A stretch of 64,000 bases of DNA from Occallatibacter gabretensis (GTDB lineage: Bacteria > Acidobacteriota > Terriglobia > Terriglobales > Acidobacteriaceae): positions 2,176,114 to 2,240,113 of the forward strand of contig NZ_LAIJ01000009.1 in the NCBI RefSeq assembly GCF_001449115.1. The letters are read 5' to 3'. The position numbers and the translations under genes were made by a program. The first letter of the stretch is position 1. Every line of letters begins with the position of its first letter. Below, piece by piece: positions 52,253-63,691 of the stretch. Under the pieces are notes generated by a model. It did no database searches. It had not been told where the DNA came from and worked only from the letters and a program-made list of their open reading frames with translations.

Positions 52253-53314
52253 ATGAAAAACTTCGATGAAGCGGAATTCCGCCGGGCCTTGCCGTTTGAT
52301 GTCGTCCCGACTGGCATCTCCGGCGTCTTCGATGTCCCTCCGCCCCCACCGGGCTTTGATCCGCGCACCGCGACCGCGGAGGAATTACGCAGCGCTGGGA
52401 TGCGTTGGCGGCGCTCTGTCGCCAACCGCAACCCGATCGCCCGCGCGCTCTGGGAACGCGTGACTACACGAAGTGACGCGCCAGTGAGCGAAACCGTTGC
52501 ACCCTACCGCCCATCGTCATACCCGATGCTCCCCGCGCGCCGGCGTCGGCGGCTTCCAGACGAAAACGAATTCAGCTGGGCCGGCGCGGTTGTCCCAACC
52601 GGTAACTGGACCGCCGTCAGCGGCCTTTGGGTCGTCCCGACACTTAGCCAGGGATCGCAGCCGGCAACGACCATAAACTATCCAAACGGCGAGTTTTTCA
52701 CGGGCTGGTGGCTGTCCACCTGGCTTGGCCTCGACGGCTATGCACCGAATAACTCCAACGACATCCTGCAGGTCGGCATCGCGCAGCAGATCGACGAAAA
52801 TAACAATGCGTACGCCTGGGCATGGTACGAATGGTGGCTCGAAAATCCGACGAAAAGCTCGCCCGATTACGTGAATGCCCAGACAATCACGGGCCTCAAT
52901 GTGTCCCCCGGCGACACGATCCTCGCCATGGTCTCCTACGTCGGCAGCACGGCAGGTCAGGTCATGCTTTTGAACGTCAGTCAATGGGCGGCTGACAACT
53001 ACAGTTTCGGAGCGGGCAACCACTTCAATAAAGTCCTCGCTCCGCCGCCTACTGCTGACTTCAACGGCACCTCCGCCGAATGGATCGCAGAAGATCCCGG
53101 CGGCGGCGAGCCCACCTATACCCTCGCTGGGTTTACTCCGATTGACTTCACAGGCGCGCTCGCCTGCAATTGCGCCAGCGATCTCTCCAGCATGGACTGG
53201 GCCAACCCTTCCTCAGGCGTTCCAGTAGAAATCGAGAGTGCAGGGACGCCTCCTGCCACCTTGACCGCAACCACTGTCGGCGAGGGTACAGTGACGGTCA
53301 CATATGTGGGCTGA
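52253..53314 (+). CDS. G1-family (eqolisin/peptidase A4-like) glutamic endopeptidase
   Basis: A 353-residue protein. After about 110 residues it has the G1 fold: FSWAGAVVPTGNWTAVSGLW, then WLGLDGYAPNNSNDILQVG (catalytic Gln region) and AEWIAEDP carrying the catalytic Glu. These enzymes cleave proteins at acid pH, first known from fungi. From ATG 52253 there is no signal peptide; the open frame continues upstream to 52076 with a hydrophobic stretch, so the true start is uncertain. The N-terminal ALPFDVVPTGISGVFDVPPP may be a propeptide. Confidence 0.85.
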   Translation: MKNFDEAEFRRALPFDVVPTGISGVFDVPPPPPGFDPRTATAEELRSAGMRWRRSVANRNPIARALWERVTTRSDAPVSETVAPYRPSSYPMLPARRRRRLPDENEFSWAGAVVPTGNWTAVSGLWVVPTLSQGSQPATTINYPNGEFFTGWWLSTWLGLDGYAPNNSNDILQVGIAQQIDENNNAYAWAWYEWWLENPTKSSPDYVNAQTITGLNVSPGDTILAMVSYVGSTAGQVMLLNVSQWAADNYSFGAGNHFNKVLAPPPTADFNGTSAEWIAEDPGGGEPTYTLAGFTPIDFTGALACNCASDLSSMDWANPSSGVPVEIESAGTPPATLTATTVGEGTVTVTYVG

Positions 53315-53340
53315 GCGTGCCTTTCGCGCTGGATGCTTTA

Positions 53341-53700
53341 CTACCATCCCTTCAGATAGCGCCAGTTTCCGAGAAGAACGATTGCGGGAATGAGCATCCC
53401 GCCGCCAAAGATGATGTTGATCAGGGTCCATGGTAGGGGAACTGAGATTATTGATCCGATGATCAGGCACAATGCGGAAGCAATGGAACCAAGTGTCACG
53501 ATGATCGCTGCAGATTTTCGTCCGTAGAGCAAACCGATTCCGAGAAGGCACAAAGGCAGGCACATCGTGGCTATCAGAATTGATAGCGACCTAAGAATAT
53601 GCCTGTTCTGCGAGATGATGCGCCAACAGGCCAAGTCGAACAAAGCAAAGATTGCCGCGAGGATGAATAGAAGACATCCAACAGCTCTCACTGCTGGCAT
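53341..53700 (-). CDS. Hypothetical small membrane protein
   Basis: A 119-residue protein with about four membrane helices (VRAVGCLLFILAAIFALFDL, ILIATMCLPLCLLGIGLLY, IIVTLGSIASALCLIIGSII, INIIFGGGMLIPAIVLLG). No family recognised and no charged motifs inside the membrane. It converges on the peptidase gene, ending 26 bases from it. Confidence 0.6.
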   Translation of the reverse strand: MPAVRAVGCLLFILAAIFALFDLACWRIISQNRHILRSLSILIATMCLPLCLLGIGLLYGRKSAAIIVTLGSIASALCLIIGSIISVPLPWTLINIIFGGGMLIPAIVLLGNWRYLKGW

Positions 53701-53864
53701 GATGGATTACTCCCTCCATACGCGTAGTTCATGGAAGCCGGAGATTGGATGTTGACTGAGGATTTTCCACGGGAACTATTGAGCGGCTTCTGAAATACAC
53801 AGACGCATGTATTCAAAATCCGCTCAATATAGAGATTGTGGTACCCGGCGTCGTGCGGGAACAG

Positions 53865-54053
53865 AGGAAAGACAAAAGCAAGAACAACCGCAGGTCCTTC
53901 GACTCGTTTGGTCGCGTAGCGGCCAAACTTCGCTCAGGATGACAGCGTTTTTTAAATTGGTTCTCTCAAGATGACATGCAACTGTGGGAGATCGGGAGGG
54001 AATGCTATCCCACCCATGGCGTATAAAGACGCGCCATGGATGGGGCACCCGGC
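53865..54053. repeat. Dispersed structured repeat, copy 3
   Basis: Third copy of the element at 4811 and 12772, filling most of the gene-free stretch 53701-54056. It has CCGCAGGTCCTTCGACTCG, a 10-bp hairpin with one G-T pair (GTTTGGTCGC at 53906-53915, GCGGCCAAAC at 53919-53928) and TTCGCTCAGGATGAC. Module 2 follows with GCTATCCCACCC, a CATGGCG/CGCCATG stem and GGGGCACCCGGC. No gene is seen in the remainder of the gap. Confidence 0.8.
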
Positions 54054-54056
54054 TTC

Positions 54057-55664
54057 TTATCCGGCGATAGGGGTGCGGAGGTCGCCGCCGGTCATTTCTT
54101 TGGGGAGGCCCAGGTCGAGGAGGGCCAACAGGGTTGGGGAGATGTCGCGGAGTGCGCCGTCTGGTCTGAGCGTGAAATGCTCGGCGTCTTCGCCTACGTA
54201 TATGAACGGCACCGGGTTGGTGGTGTGGGCGGTGTGTGGGCCGCCGCTTGCGGGATCGACCATGAGCTCGGCGTTGCCGTGGTCGGCGGTGATGAGCCAG
54301 TTGCCGTTGCGGCGGCGGACGGCTTCGTAGATTCGTCCCAGCTGGGCATCGACTACTTCGCAGGCGCGGATGGTGGGCTCGAGTTTGCCGCTGTGGCCGA
54401 CCATGTCGGCGTTGGCGAAGTTGGCGACGATGAGGTCGAAGGCCGTGTCGTTGACGGCGTTTACGATGATGTCGCCGATGGCTTCGGCCTTCATCTCGGG
54501 GGCGAGGTCGTAGGTGGCGACTTTGAGCGAGGGAACGAGATTGCGGTCTTCGCCGGGGAAGGGGACCTCAATGCCGCCGTTGAAGAAGTAGGTGACGTGG
54601 GCGAACTTCTCCGTCTCTGCTACGCGGAGGTTGCGGAGCGAATGCGCGGAGAGAATGTTGGCGAGGATGTTATCCATCGATTCGGGCGGGATGACGAGTG
54701 GGAGTGAGTAGAGCTTGTCGTACTGCGTCATGCAGAGGTAGTGGATGTTCTTTGGGAGCTCGGAGCGCGGGATGATTTCATCGAGTGATTCCCATGCATC
54801 GAGGTCGCGGCCACCGTTTTTGTTGAGGCTGCTTTCGCGGGCGAGGACGCGGGTGATCTGGCGGGCGCGGTCGGCGCGGAAGTTGAAGTTGATGCAGACA
54901 TCTTCATCACGGATCTGCGCGACCGGCTTCCCGGCGGCATCCGTAACGACGAAGGGAATCAGGAACTCGTCGGTGACGCCGTTGTTGTAGTTCTCCTTGA
55001 TTTTTGCGATGGGGTCGGAGGTTGCGCCACCTTCGGCTTTTCCGGTGACCATGGCTTCAAAGGCCAGGCGCTCGCGCTCCCAGCGCTTGTCGCGGTCCAT
55101 GGCGTAGTAGCGACCGGAGACGGATGCGAGCTTGCCGATGCCGTACTCGCGCATCTTCTGCTCAAGTGCGGCGATGTAGCCTGCGCCGGAGGTGGGCAGC
55201 GTGTCGCGGCCATCCATGAAGGCGTGGACGTAGACGCGGTCGAGCTTGTACTCGCGGGCGGCGCGAAGCAGGGCGTAGAGATGATTCTGGTGCGAGTGCA
55301 CGCCGCCGTCAGAGACGAGGCCGAAGAGGTGAAGCTGGCGACCATTTTCGCGGGCGCGGTGCATGGCCTGCGCGATGGCGGGATCTTTGGAGAATTCATT
55401 GGCGGCGATCATGGCATCAATGCGCGTGATGTCCATCCGCACGACGCGGCCTGCGCCGATATTGAGGTGCCCGACTTCGCTGTTGCCCATCTGGCCGTCG
55501 GGCAGGCCGACGAAGTGCTCGGAGGCGCGGATGAGCGTGTTGGGGAACTCGCGCAGGAGCTTGTCGTAAGTGGGCTTGCAGGCCAGAGCGATGGCGTTGT
55601 TGGCGGTTTCGGCGCGATAGCCCCATCCGTCAAGGATGGTGAGAACGAGAGGACGCTTGGACAC
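54057..55664 (-). CDS. gpmI: 2,3-bisphosphoglycerate-independent phosphoglycerate mutase
   Basis: Glycolytic interconversion of 3- and 2-phosphoglycerate using two Mn2+. The 535-residue product has the metal-binding start [12 protein letters not shown], the phosphate-carrying Ser in [29 protein letters not shown], and TADHGNAE near the C-terminus. It starts with GTG 55664; AGGAG lies 11 bases upstream. A near copy of its first 17 codons and promoter region is found about 0.9 kb upstream (56481-56578), in front of a DUF2059 gene. Confidence 0.97.
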   Translation of the reverse strand: MSKRPLVLTILDGWGYRAETANNAIALACKPTYDKLLREFPNTLIRASEHFVGLPDGQMGNSEVGHLNIGAGRVVRMDITRIDAMIAANEFSKDPAIAQAMHRARENGRQLHLFGLVSDGGVHSHQNHLYALLRAAREYKLDRVYVHAFMDGRDTLPTSGAGYIAALEQKMREYGIGKLASVSGRYYAMDRDKRWERERLAFEAMVTGKAEGGATSDPIAKIKENYNNGVTDEFLIPFVVTDAAGKPVAQIRDEDVCINFNFRADRARQITRVLARESSLNKNGGRDLDAWESLDEIIPRSELPKNIHYLCMTQYDKLYSLPLVIPPESMDNILANILSAHSLRNLRVAETEKFAHVTYFFNGGIEVPFPGEDRNLVPSLKVATYDLAPEMKAEAIGDIIVNAVNDTAFDLIVANFANADMVGHSGKLEPTIRACEVVDAQLGRIYEAVRRRNGNWLITADHGNAELMVDPASGGPHTAHTTNPVPFIYVGEDAEHFTLRPDGALRDISPTLLALLDLGLPKEMTGGDLRTPIAG

Positions 55665-55712
55665 GACGAGAGTGCTCCTGAATCGATTAAAGATGCAGGT
55701 TCAGGATAAATG
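55615..55712. repeat. gpmI 5' region, original of a 98-bp duplication
   Basis: This 98-base stretch, covering the first 17 codons and 48 bases upstream of gpmI, is repeated in the same orientation at 56481-56578. By hand count about 84 of 98 positions agree, with only two differences in the coding part. Confidence 0.85.
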
Positions 55713-55753
55713 GTGGGTGTGAGCGGGATGTTTGCGGTTCATGTGCGATTGCT

Positions 55754-56530
55754 TCATGGATGCGGGTGAGAGGCTGCGTTCTGCGCTGCGAGGATCTCGG
55801 CGTTGTGTTCTTTTACCGTTTCATGCCAGAGGTCTTGTACCTTCTGTGCGTAGGCTGCATTCTGCTCGTCATCTAGCGGCTTGAGTACAGTCTGGTAGGT
55901 CGCGGCTGCTTTCTGATAGGCGGCGCGCTGTTCGGGCGTGAGTTCCTTGATTCGCTTGGTCAGCAGGGCGCTCTCGCCGTTTGCGTCCATTGCGTTGGCG
56001 GCGTTTGTATCGGCGGCGTGTCCTACGGAGCCTTGCTGGATGGCGTCTATGACTCGCTGGGTGGAGACGCGCGCGAACTCCTGGCCGGTGGGGCCTTGAT
56101 ACACAAGAATGAGGCCGTTGAGGGTTTCCGCAGTGAGGTACTTGCGATAGACGGGTAGATAGACTTCCGCCATATCGATGGCTGTCACTTTGCGCTCAAA
56201 TGCAGCCCAGACGTTTGGTGGAAACCATGCGGGGATTCTTTTGCGCGACTCGGCCAATTGATTTGTTGTAGCCGCCTTTGCTCCGCCCAGCGTGCCGGCG
56301 GCTTGCAGATATTCGGCAAGCTGGGCGTGGGAGATGGAACTTGAGGAAGCGGTTGCGGGCGGCAGCGGAGGTGGAGAAGCAGGGACGGACTGTGCGCTGA
56401 CCATCTGGGCCAATGCAAGAGGCAGGGCAACAGAAAAAATAATGCGCACTGGGGTGATTGCGCTGCAGAGGTCTTTTACTCGATAGCCCCATTCGTCAAG
56501 GATGGTGAGAACGAGAGGACGTTTGGACAC
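55754..56530 (-). CDS. Secreted DUF2059-domain protein with a gpmI-derived N-terminus
   Basis: A 258-residue protein. Residues 1-17 ([17 protein letters not shown]) repeat the GpmI N-terminus except Gly13 to Glu, and the DNA copy includes the gpmI leader. A hydrophobic signal-like segment follows (VRIIFSVALPLALAQMVSAQ), then a Pro/Ser linker and a DUF2059 domain (AIDMAEVYLPVYRKYLTAET, YQGPTGQEFARV). The C-terminus is helical. An internal GTG at 56449 would give a normal signal peptide but has no Shine-Dalgarno, so the captured gpmI start may be used. Function of DUF2059 is unknown. Confidence 0.75.
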   Translation of the reverse strand: MSKRPLVLTILDEWGYRVKDLCSAITPVRIIFSVALPLALAQMVSAQSVPASPPPLPPATASSSSISHAQLAEYLQAAGTLGGAKAATTNQLAESRKRIPAWFPPNVWAAFERKVTAIDMAEVYLPVYRKYLTAETLNGLILVYQGPTGQEFARVSTQRVIDAIQQGSVGHAADTNAANAMDANGESALLTKRIKELTPEQRAAYQKAAATYQTVLKPLDDEQNAAYAQKVQDLWHETVKEHNAEILAAQNAASHPHP

Positions 56531-56578
56531 GATGCGTGTGCTCCTGAATCAGTCGAAGTCGCACACTCAGGATAAATG
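56481..56578. repeat. Duplicate of the gpmI 5' region upstream of the DUF2059 gene
   Basis: Copy of 55615-55712 with equal length and no gaps. It includes the CAGGAG Shine-Dalgarno and the GTG start. The rest of the gene-free stretch up to 56843 contains the leader of the acyltransferase gene and no feature that I can name. Confidence 0.85.
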
Positions 56579-56843
56579 CACAGAATAAAGGGCGTGGACG
56601 TGTTGCGGCGTACATCAGTTTGGGTGATCTCATCGTTTAAGAACAATGAGACTAAAAGGTGGAATATCTATTTTGGTGTCATTCCTGAAAGCGGGAACTC
56701 AGGCTCAAATTCAAAGCATGGTATTCTTACTATGAGTCACCCTAGACGGACCTGAGATAGACGCGGCGCCTGAAATTCAACACCTTTAAGATATTTATCT
56801 TTCCTCACGTTCTGATGCCCAGAACGACGCGGAGGTCACAGCA

Positions 56844-57905
56844 TTGGCCGGGAAAAGAATACAACAACTTGATGGCGTACGCGCTCTGGCCATTCTGGCT
56901 GTTTTGCTGTTCCATTCATGGCACGCGAAGCTGCTTTGGATGGGCGTAGATCTTTTCTTCGTTCTTTCCGGTTTCCTCATTACGGGTGTTTTGCTTGACG
57001 CGAAACGCCACTCTCTCCGGACTTTCCTGGGGCAATTTTACGCACGCCGAGTGCGACGCATCCTCATCCCTTACGTTGTGTTTCTTGCGTTTGCCAGCTT
57101 GTTTGTTGGTATTGGATGGATGAAGCACTGGTACTTTTATATTGCTTTCTTCAACTTTCTGGGGTTCTTCAACATTCCCCAACCCCTAGCATTCGGTACG
57201 TTTTGGTCTCTGGCAGTGGAGGAACAGTTCTATCTGCTATGGCCGTTTGCGGTGTACTTTTTGAGTACGCGGCAACTACGCAGACTTTGCATTTTCCTCA
57301 TGGTGCTTGCGCCTGTACTTCGCGGAAGTATTCATTTCCCGACAGATTGGGCGATTTATCACATGACGCCGTTTCGGATGGATTTGCTCGCAGTTGGAGC
57401 TTTCCTCTGCCTGGAATGGCGAGAGCGTCCGGACAGAATTAAGAAATGGGGTACCGCGGTTGGGATATTCCTTATACCCACTGCGGCTGCGGGCATACTT
57501 TTGCTCTACCACCTGGGCTATACAAACACTGCAAATACCAGGCTGGGAAACGTCTTAGTCTTCGAAGGCACTCTGGCCATCTCTGTGGGTGCCGTGCTGT
57601 ATGCGTTAGCTGGAGTTGGAGTGCAATGGCTCAAAAGCGCTCCCCTGGTGTACATCGGAACGATCAGCTATTCGTTGTACCTTACGCATTATCTTTTTCT
57701 TGATTACGGACGGAGACACTTCGGTGATCTTAAAGGGGTTCCGATCGGTTTAGCTTTTACGTTCGCATATGCTGTGATTTCGTGGCACTTCTTAGAGCGC
57801 AGGTTGCTATCGAGTAGTTCTAAAAAAACAAACCCGGTGGAACAGCCTGCTACCAGTGAGCCCACAGAGCAGCAGTTGGTTACCAGCGAAGTAAAGCCTG
57901 TTTAA
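56844..57905 (+). CDS. Acyltransferase-3 family membrane protein (OafA/YrhL type)
   Basis: A 353-residue membrane O-acyltransferase with about ten helices. Signatures: QLDGVRALAILAVLLFHSWH at the N-terminus with the conserved His, GVDLFFVLSGFLITGVL, FYARRVRRILIPY and FWSLAVEEQFYLLWP. Such enzymes acetylate or acylate surface sugars, lipids or peptidoglycan. It starts with TTG 56844 preceded by GGAGG. The final 25 residues are a hydrophilic Ser/Thr/Glu tail. No glycan operon surrounds it, so the acceptor is unknown. Confidence 0.92.
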   Translation: MAGKRIQQLDGVRALAILAVLLFHSWHAKLLWMGVDLFFVLSGFLITGVLLDAKRHSLRTFLGQFYARRVRRILIPYVVFLAFASLFVGIGWMKHWYFYIAFFNFLGFFNIPQPLAFGTFWSLAVEEQFYLLWPFAVYFLSTRQLRRLCIFLMVLAPVLRGSIHFPTDWAIYHMTPFRMDLLAVGAFLCLEWRERPDRIKKWGTAVGIFLIPTAAAGILLLYHLGYTNTANTRLGNVLVFEGTLAISVGAVLYALAGVGVQWLKSAPLVYIGTISYSLYLTHYLFLDYGRRHFGDLKGVPIGLAFTFAYAVISWHFLERRLLSSSSKKTNPVEQPATSEPTEQQLVTSEVKPV

Positions 57906-57926
57906 CTGACTCGTTGGCTGGAAAAC

Positions 57927-57957
57927 AAAATGCCCTCGGCTAGCTGAGGGCATTTCT
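57927..57957. terminator. Two-way terminator between acyltransferase and enolase
   Basis: AAATGCCCTC (57928-57937) pairs with GAGGGCATTT (57946-57955), an 8-base loop, with A and T flanks on both sides so that it can end transcription from both the acyltransferase and the convergent enolase gene. Confidence 0.75.
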
Positions 57958-57976
57958 GTCTTAAGCGCAGCAGGAA

Positions 57977-60582
<2,606 letters not shown>

Positions 60583-60676
60583 TTCATATAAAAGAGTCGG
60601 ACAAGCAAGTCCACGGGGACTTCACCTTACTCTGCACGGAGACGCATCGGCGCTGTTAGCCTGTGATTAGCAGCGC

Positions 60677-61762
60677 GTGTCTGCGGGAGAGTTCTTGAAA
60701 AAGAAACAACTGATTCTGAGCGGAATTGTGGCGATTGTGCTGATCGCACTCATTCTCTGGGTGCGTCAGCGGGTTCCATTTGATTTCGGCGTATTCCGCA
60801 CGCAGATTTCGCAGGCGGACTGGAGCAGAATTGCCGAGGCGCTTGCATGTATCTATGCCGGTTACATCATCCGTTCGGTGCGCTGGGCTCTACTGATGCG
60901 ACATAACCGCAAGGTTGGCCTGCTTTCACTGCTGGGCACGCAGGTGATTGGATTTACTTCGATCGCTCTGATCGGGCGCGTGGCGGACCTGGTGCGGCCC
61001 TACCTGGTGGCCAAGAAGACGCAGACTGCCATCAGCGCGCAGGTTGCGGTCTATATTGTGGAGCGGCTATCCGATGCCGGGGCCATGGCTTTGATCTTTT
61101 CAGCGATTATTCTGCTTTCGCCGCCGTCAGCGCTGGTGCATCCGGAGATTGTACGCAAGGCAGGTTATTGGGGTCTGGCCGCGACGATGGCGGGTGCGTT
61201 GTTTCTGGTCGCTATTCGGTTTGCGGGAGGGGTATTAGCATCGATTTTTGAGCGAGCTCTCGGTGTTGTATCGCAGAAACTGGCGCGGGGAATTGGCGAT
61301 AAGATTCGGACCTTTCAGACTGGCCTCGATACGATTCGCTCGTTTGCGGATTTCGCGATGCTGACATCGCTATCGATTGTGATGTGGCTGCTGATTGCGG
61401 GCGCTTATCTGCTGACGACGCTTGCGTTTGTGAACAGCCCGCAGTTGGCGGCAATGACTCCCGGCAAAAGCGTGCTGCTGATGGCGGTGAGCGGCGGCGC
61501 GAGCGTTGTGCAGCTGCCGATTATTGGATGGTTTACGCAGATCGGCATTGTGGCGGCGACCATTCATACGACTATCGGGGCGTCGGCAGAGGCTTCTACG
61601 GCGTGTGCTGCCACGCTGCTGCTGGTGACGTTTCTGGGTATTGTGCCGCTGGGCCTGATCTGGGCGCAATTGGAGAAGGTGAATCTCCGCAGCGTAACGG
61701 AAGAGAGTGGGCACGCCGGCGAGGAATTGAAAGCGCAGGAAACGCCTGACGCGGCGCAGTGA
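60677..61762 (+). CDS. Lysylphosphatidylglycerol-synthase-TM-like (UPF0104) membrane protein
   Basis: A 361-residue protein with about eight membrane helices of the LPG_synthase_TM / flippase-like family. VRWALLMRHNRKVGLLSLLG, GFTSIALIGRVADLVRPYLV and VYIVERLSDAGAMALIF are the typical core (the G-R-x-x-x-x-x-R-P and E-R-x-x-D motifs). There is no aminoacyl-transfer domain, so it is not a full MprF. The start is GTG 60677 by frame; the Shine-Dalgarno is weak. Members are thought to move or help make envelope lipids. Confidence 0.88.
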   Translation: MSAGEFLKKKQLILSGIVAIVLIALILWVRQRVPFDFGVFRTQISQADWSRIAEALACIYAGYIIRSVRWALLMRHNRKVGLLSLLGTQVIGFTSIALIGRVADLVRPYLVAKKTQTAISAQVAVYIVERLSDAGAMALIFSAIILLSPPSALVHPEIVRKAGYWGLAATMAGALFLVAIRFAGGVLASIFERALGVVSQKLARGIGDKIRTFQTGLDTIRSFADFAMLTSLSIVMWLLIAGAYLLTTLAFVNSPQLAAMTPGKSVLLMAVSGGASVVQLPIIGWFTQIGIVAATIHTTIGASAEASTACAATLLLVTFLGIVPLGLIWAQLEKVNLRSVTEESGHAGEELKAQETPDAAQ

Positions 61763-61826
61763 AATTACAGGGGAAGTGACTGGATCAGGGGGCGCGTGGG
61801 CGAGGATGCACTACGGCAACAGACGT

Positions 61827-62204
61827 TCAGTTCCCGGTGGGAATGATGCCGGCGTTTTCGACCATCAAAATGACTGTGCGTTCAGGGGCGCGGGTGCGAT
61901 GAAGGACAGTTCGCGGCACCACAAATCCCATGCCCGGATTAAGCTCGATGGTTTTGTCCTCCAGATCGATTAGTAACTTGCCCTCTACAACGTAGAAGAA
62001 CTCGTCCTCTTCGTCGTGCTTATGCCAGTGGTACTCACCCTCAATGATGCCCACACGGACGATAGAGCTATTGATCTGGCAGAGCGTCTGGTTGAACCAT
62101 TTGTACTCGCAGGCATCGGCCATCGCTTTCACGTCGATCAGTTCGAGTGGGCCATGCAGTACGTTAAGCCGTGTTTCGTAAGGAAAAGTGGTGGGTTCTG
62201 CCAT
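61827..62204 (-). CDS. Cupin-domain protein
   Basis: A 125-residue single-domain cupin. The metal-site motif is GEYHWHKHDEEDEFFYVVEG (His, His, Glu) and the second part is LNPGMGFVVPRTVLHRTRAP with His. ATG 62204 has AAGGAG upstream. Small cupins like this include isomerases and dioxygenases; no substrate is indicated. Confidence 0.88.
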   Translation of the reverse strand: MAEPTTFPYETRLNVLHGPLELIDVKAMADACEYKWFNQTLCQINSSIVRVGIIEGEYHWHKHDEEDEFFYVVEGKLLIDLEDKTIELNPGMGFVVPRTVLHRTRAPERTVILMVENAGIIPTGN

Positions 62205-62319
62205 CAAGAGCTCCTTGAAAAGAGAATAGCGTGAAGCACGATCAAAGATCCTTCACAGGATAGGTGCGGCCAAAAGCGGTTCTCGGAAATGAACCAGGGT
62301 AGGAATAGCTACGAAGACT

Positions 62320-62394
62320 TGGAGCGGGAGACCGGGATCGAACCGGCGACATTCAGCTTGGGAAGCTGACGTTCTGCCACTGAACTACTCCCGC
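62320..62394 (-). tRNA. tRNA-Gly, anticodon CCC
   Basis: On the minus strand: 5' acceptor arm GCGGGAG (62394-62388) pairs with CTCCCGC; D-arm with AGTTCAGTGGCAGAAC; anticodon stem TCAGC/GCTGA around loop TTCCCAA, giving anticodon CCC; T-arm with GGTTCGATCC. Discriminator T is followed by an encoded CCA at 62322-62320. All arms are intact, so it should be functional. It reads GGG glycine codons. Confidence 0.93.
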
Positions 62395-62507
62395 TTGCCA
62401 TTGATAATCAATAACTTACATGATTTATTTCGTCAACTGCATTGGAGTTGCGGTTAACAGCGTGTCTATCCGTAAGGTACCACGTTCAAGTGGCATCCAA
62501 TTGCATT

Positions 62508-63626
62508 ATGCACGCTGCGACGCACACCCGGCATAGACCCTCCTCATCCAGACTTTCGGTTGAGCAAATCATTGAAGATGCTGCGCAGTCGGCGAAGTCA
62601 GCCGGGCTGCGTTATGTTACCGACGCGAAACCCGGCATTCGCCGTCTGCGCCACGACAAGTCATTTCGATATGTGGACGCGGAGGGTCACGCTGTTCGTG
62701 ACCGGCAGACTCTTGCTCGCATCAAGTCGCTCGTGATTCCGCCTGCATGGAATGATGTCTGGATTTGTCCTCTCGCGAACGGGCACTTGCTGGCCACTGG
62801 AAGGGATGCCCGCGGGCGTAAGCAGAGCCGCTACCATCCTCGCTGGCGCGAAGTTCGCGATGAAACAAAATACGAGCGATTGGCGCTGTTCGGCTCCGCG
62901 CTGCCGAATATTCGTCAACGCGTCGAGGAAGATCTGTCGAACCCGGGTGTGCCCAGGGCGAAGATTCTGGCGACCATCGTTCGCCTGATGGAAACCACGT
63001 TTATCCGCGTGGGCAATGAGGAATACGCTCGGGGCAATCACTCCTACGGGTTGACGACGATGCGCAATAAACACGTTGCCGTCAGCGGAAACACAGTACA
63101 TTTTGAATTTCCCGGAAAGAGTGGGGTCAAGCATTCTCTTGATCTGCATGATCGCCGACTGGCTCGAATTGTCCGGCAATGTCGCGACCTGCCCGGCTAT
63201 GAGCTTTTCCAATATGTAGACGAGACCGGAACTCGTCATAGCATTGACTCCGCCGACGTGAACGAGTATCTCCGCGAGATTGCCGGTGATAACTTTACCG
63301 CGAAAGACTTTCGCACCTGGGCGGGCAGCGTTCTGGCTTGTGCCATGCTTCAGGGGTTCGAGCCGTTTCTTTCCGAGACCGAAGCAAAAAAGAATATCGT
63401 GACTGCAATCAAGGATGTGGCTCGCCACCTGGGCAACACGCCGGCTGTTTGCCGTAAATGCTATGTGCATCCAGCTATTTTTGAGCACTACATGGGTGGG
63501 CGGGTGACGCAGGCTCTGAGCGATCTTGTACAAGATGCCACTCTAAAAGACAACATTCCCGTCGGGCTGCGCGAAGAGGAGCGGGCGCTCCTGCGCCTTC
63601 TACGCAGGAATGTAGAACGCCCCTGA
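62508..63626 (+). CDS. DNA topoisomerase IB (bacterial/poxvirus-like)
   Basis: Relaxes supercoils by nicking one strand through a 3'-phosphotyrosine. The 372-residue product has the N-terminal domain (RYVDAEGHAVRD, PPAWNDVWICP), the catalytic core with Arg and Lys in RVGNEEYARGNHSYGLTTMR and KHVAVSGNTV, and the active Tyr in CRKCYVHPAIFEHY. ATG 62508 (HAATHTRHRP) is chosen; an upstream start is possible. It ends in a large hairpin. Confidence 0.93.
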   Translation: MHAATHTRHRPSSSRLSVEQIIEDAAQSAKSAGLRYVTDAKPGIRRLRHDKSFRYVDAEGHAVRDRQTLARIKSLVIPPAWNDVWICPLANGHLLATGRDARGRKQSRYHPRWREVRDETKYERLALFGSALPNIRQRVEEDLSNPGVPRAKILATIVRLMETTFIRVGNEEYARGNHSYGLTTMRNKHVAVSGNTVHFEFPGKSGVKHSLDLHDRRLARIVRQCRDLPGYELFQYVDETGTRHSIDSADVNEYLREIAGDNFTAKDFRTWAGSVLACAMLQGFEPFLSETEAKKNIVTAIKDVARHLGNTPAVCRKCYVHPAIFEHYMGGRVTQALSDLVQDATLKDNIPVGLREEERALLRLLRRNVERP

Positions 63627-63653
63627 CATGCATGCCAATGTCAGGGGCGTTCT
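63614..63653. terminator. 16-bp perfect hairpin at the topoisomerase 3' end
   Basis: AGAACGCCCCTGACAT (63614-63629) pairs fully with its complement at 63638-63653 around the loop GCATGCCA. The left arm includes the topoisomerase stop codon. It lies between convergent genes and probably ends both transcripts, although the T tract is short. Confidence 0.65.
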
Positions 63654-63691
63654 GTTCCGCGGCAAAGACAATCCGGTCTTGATAGAAAAAA

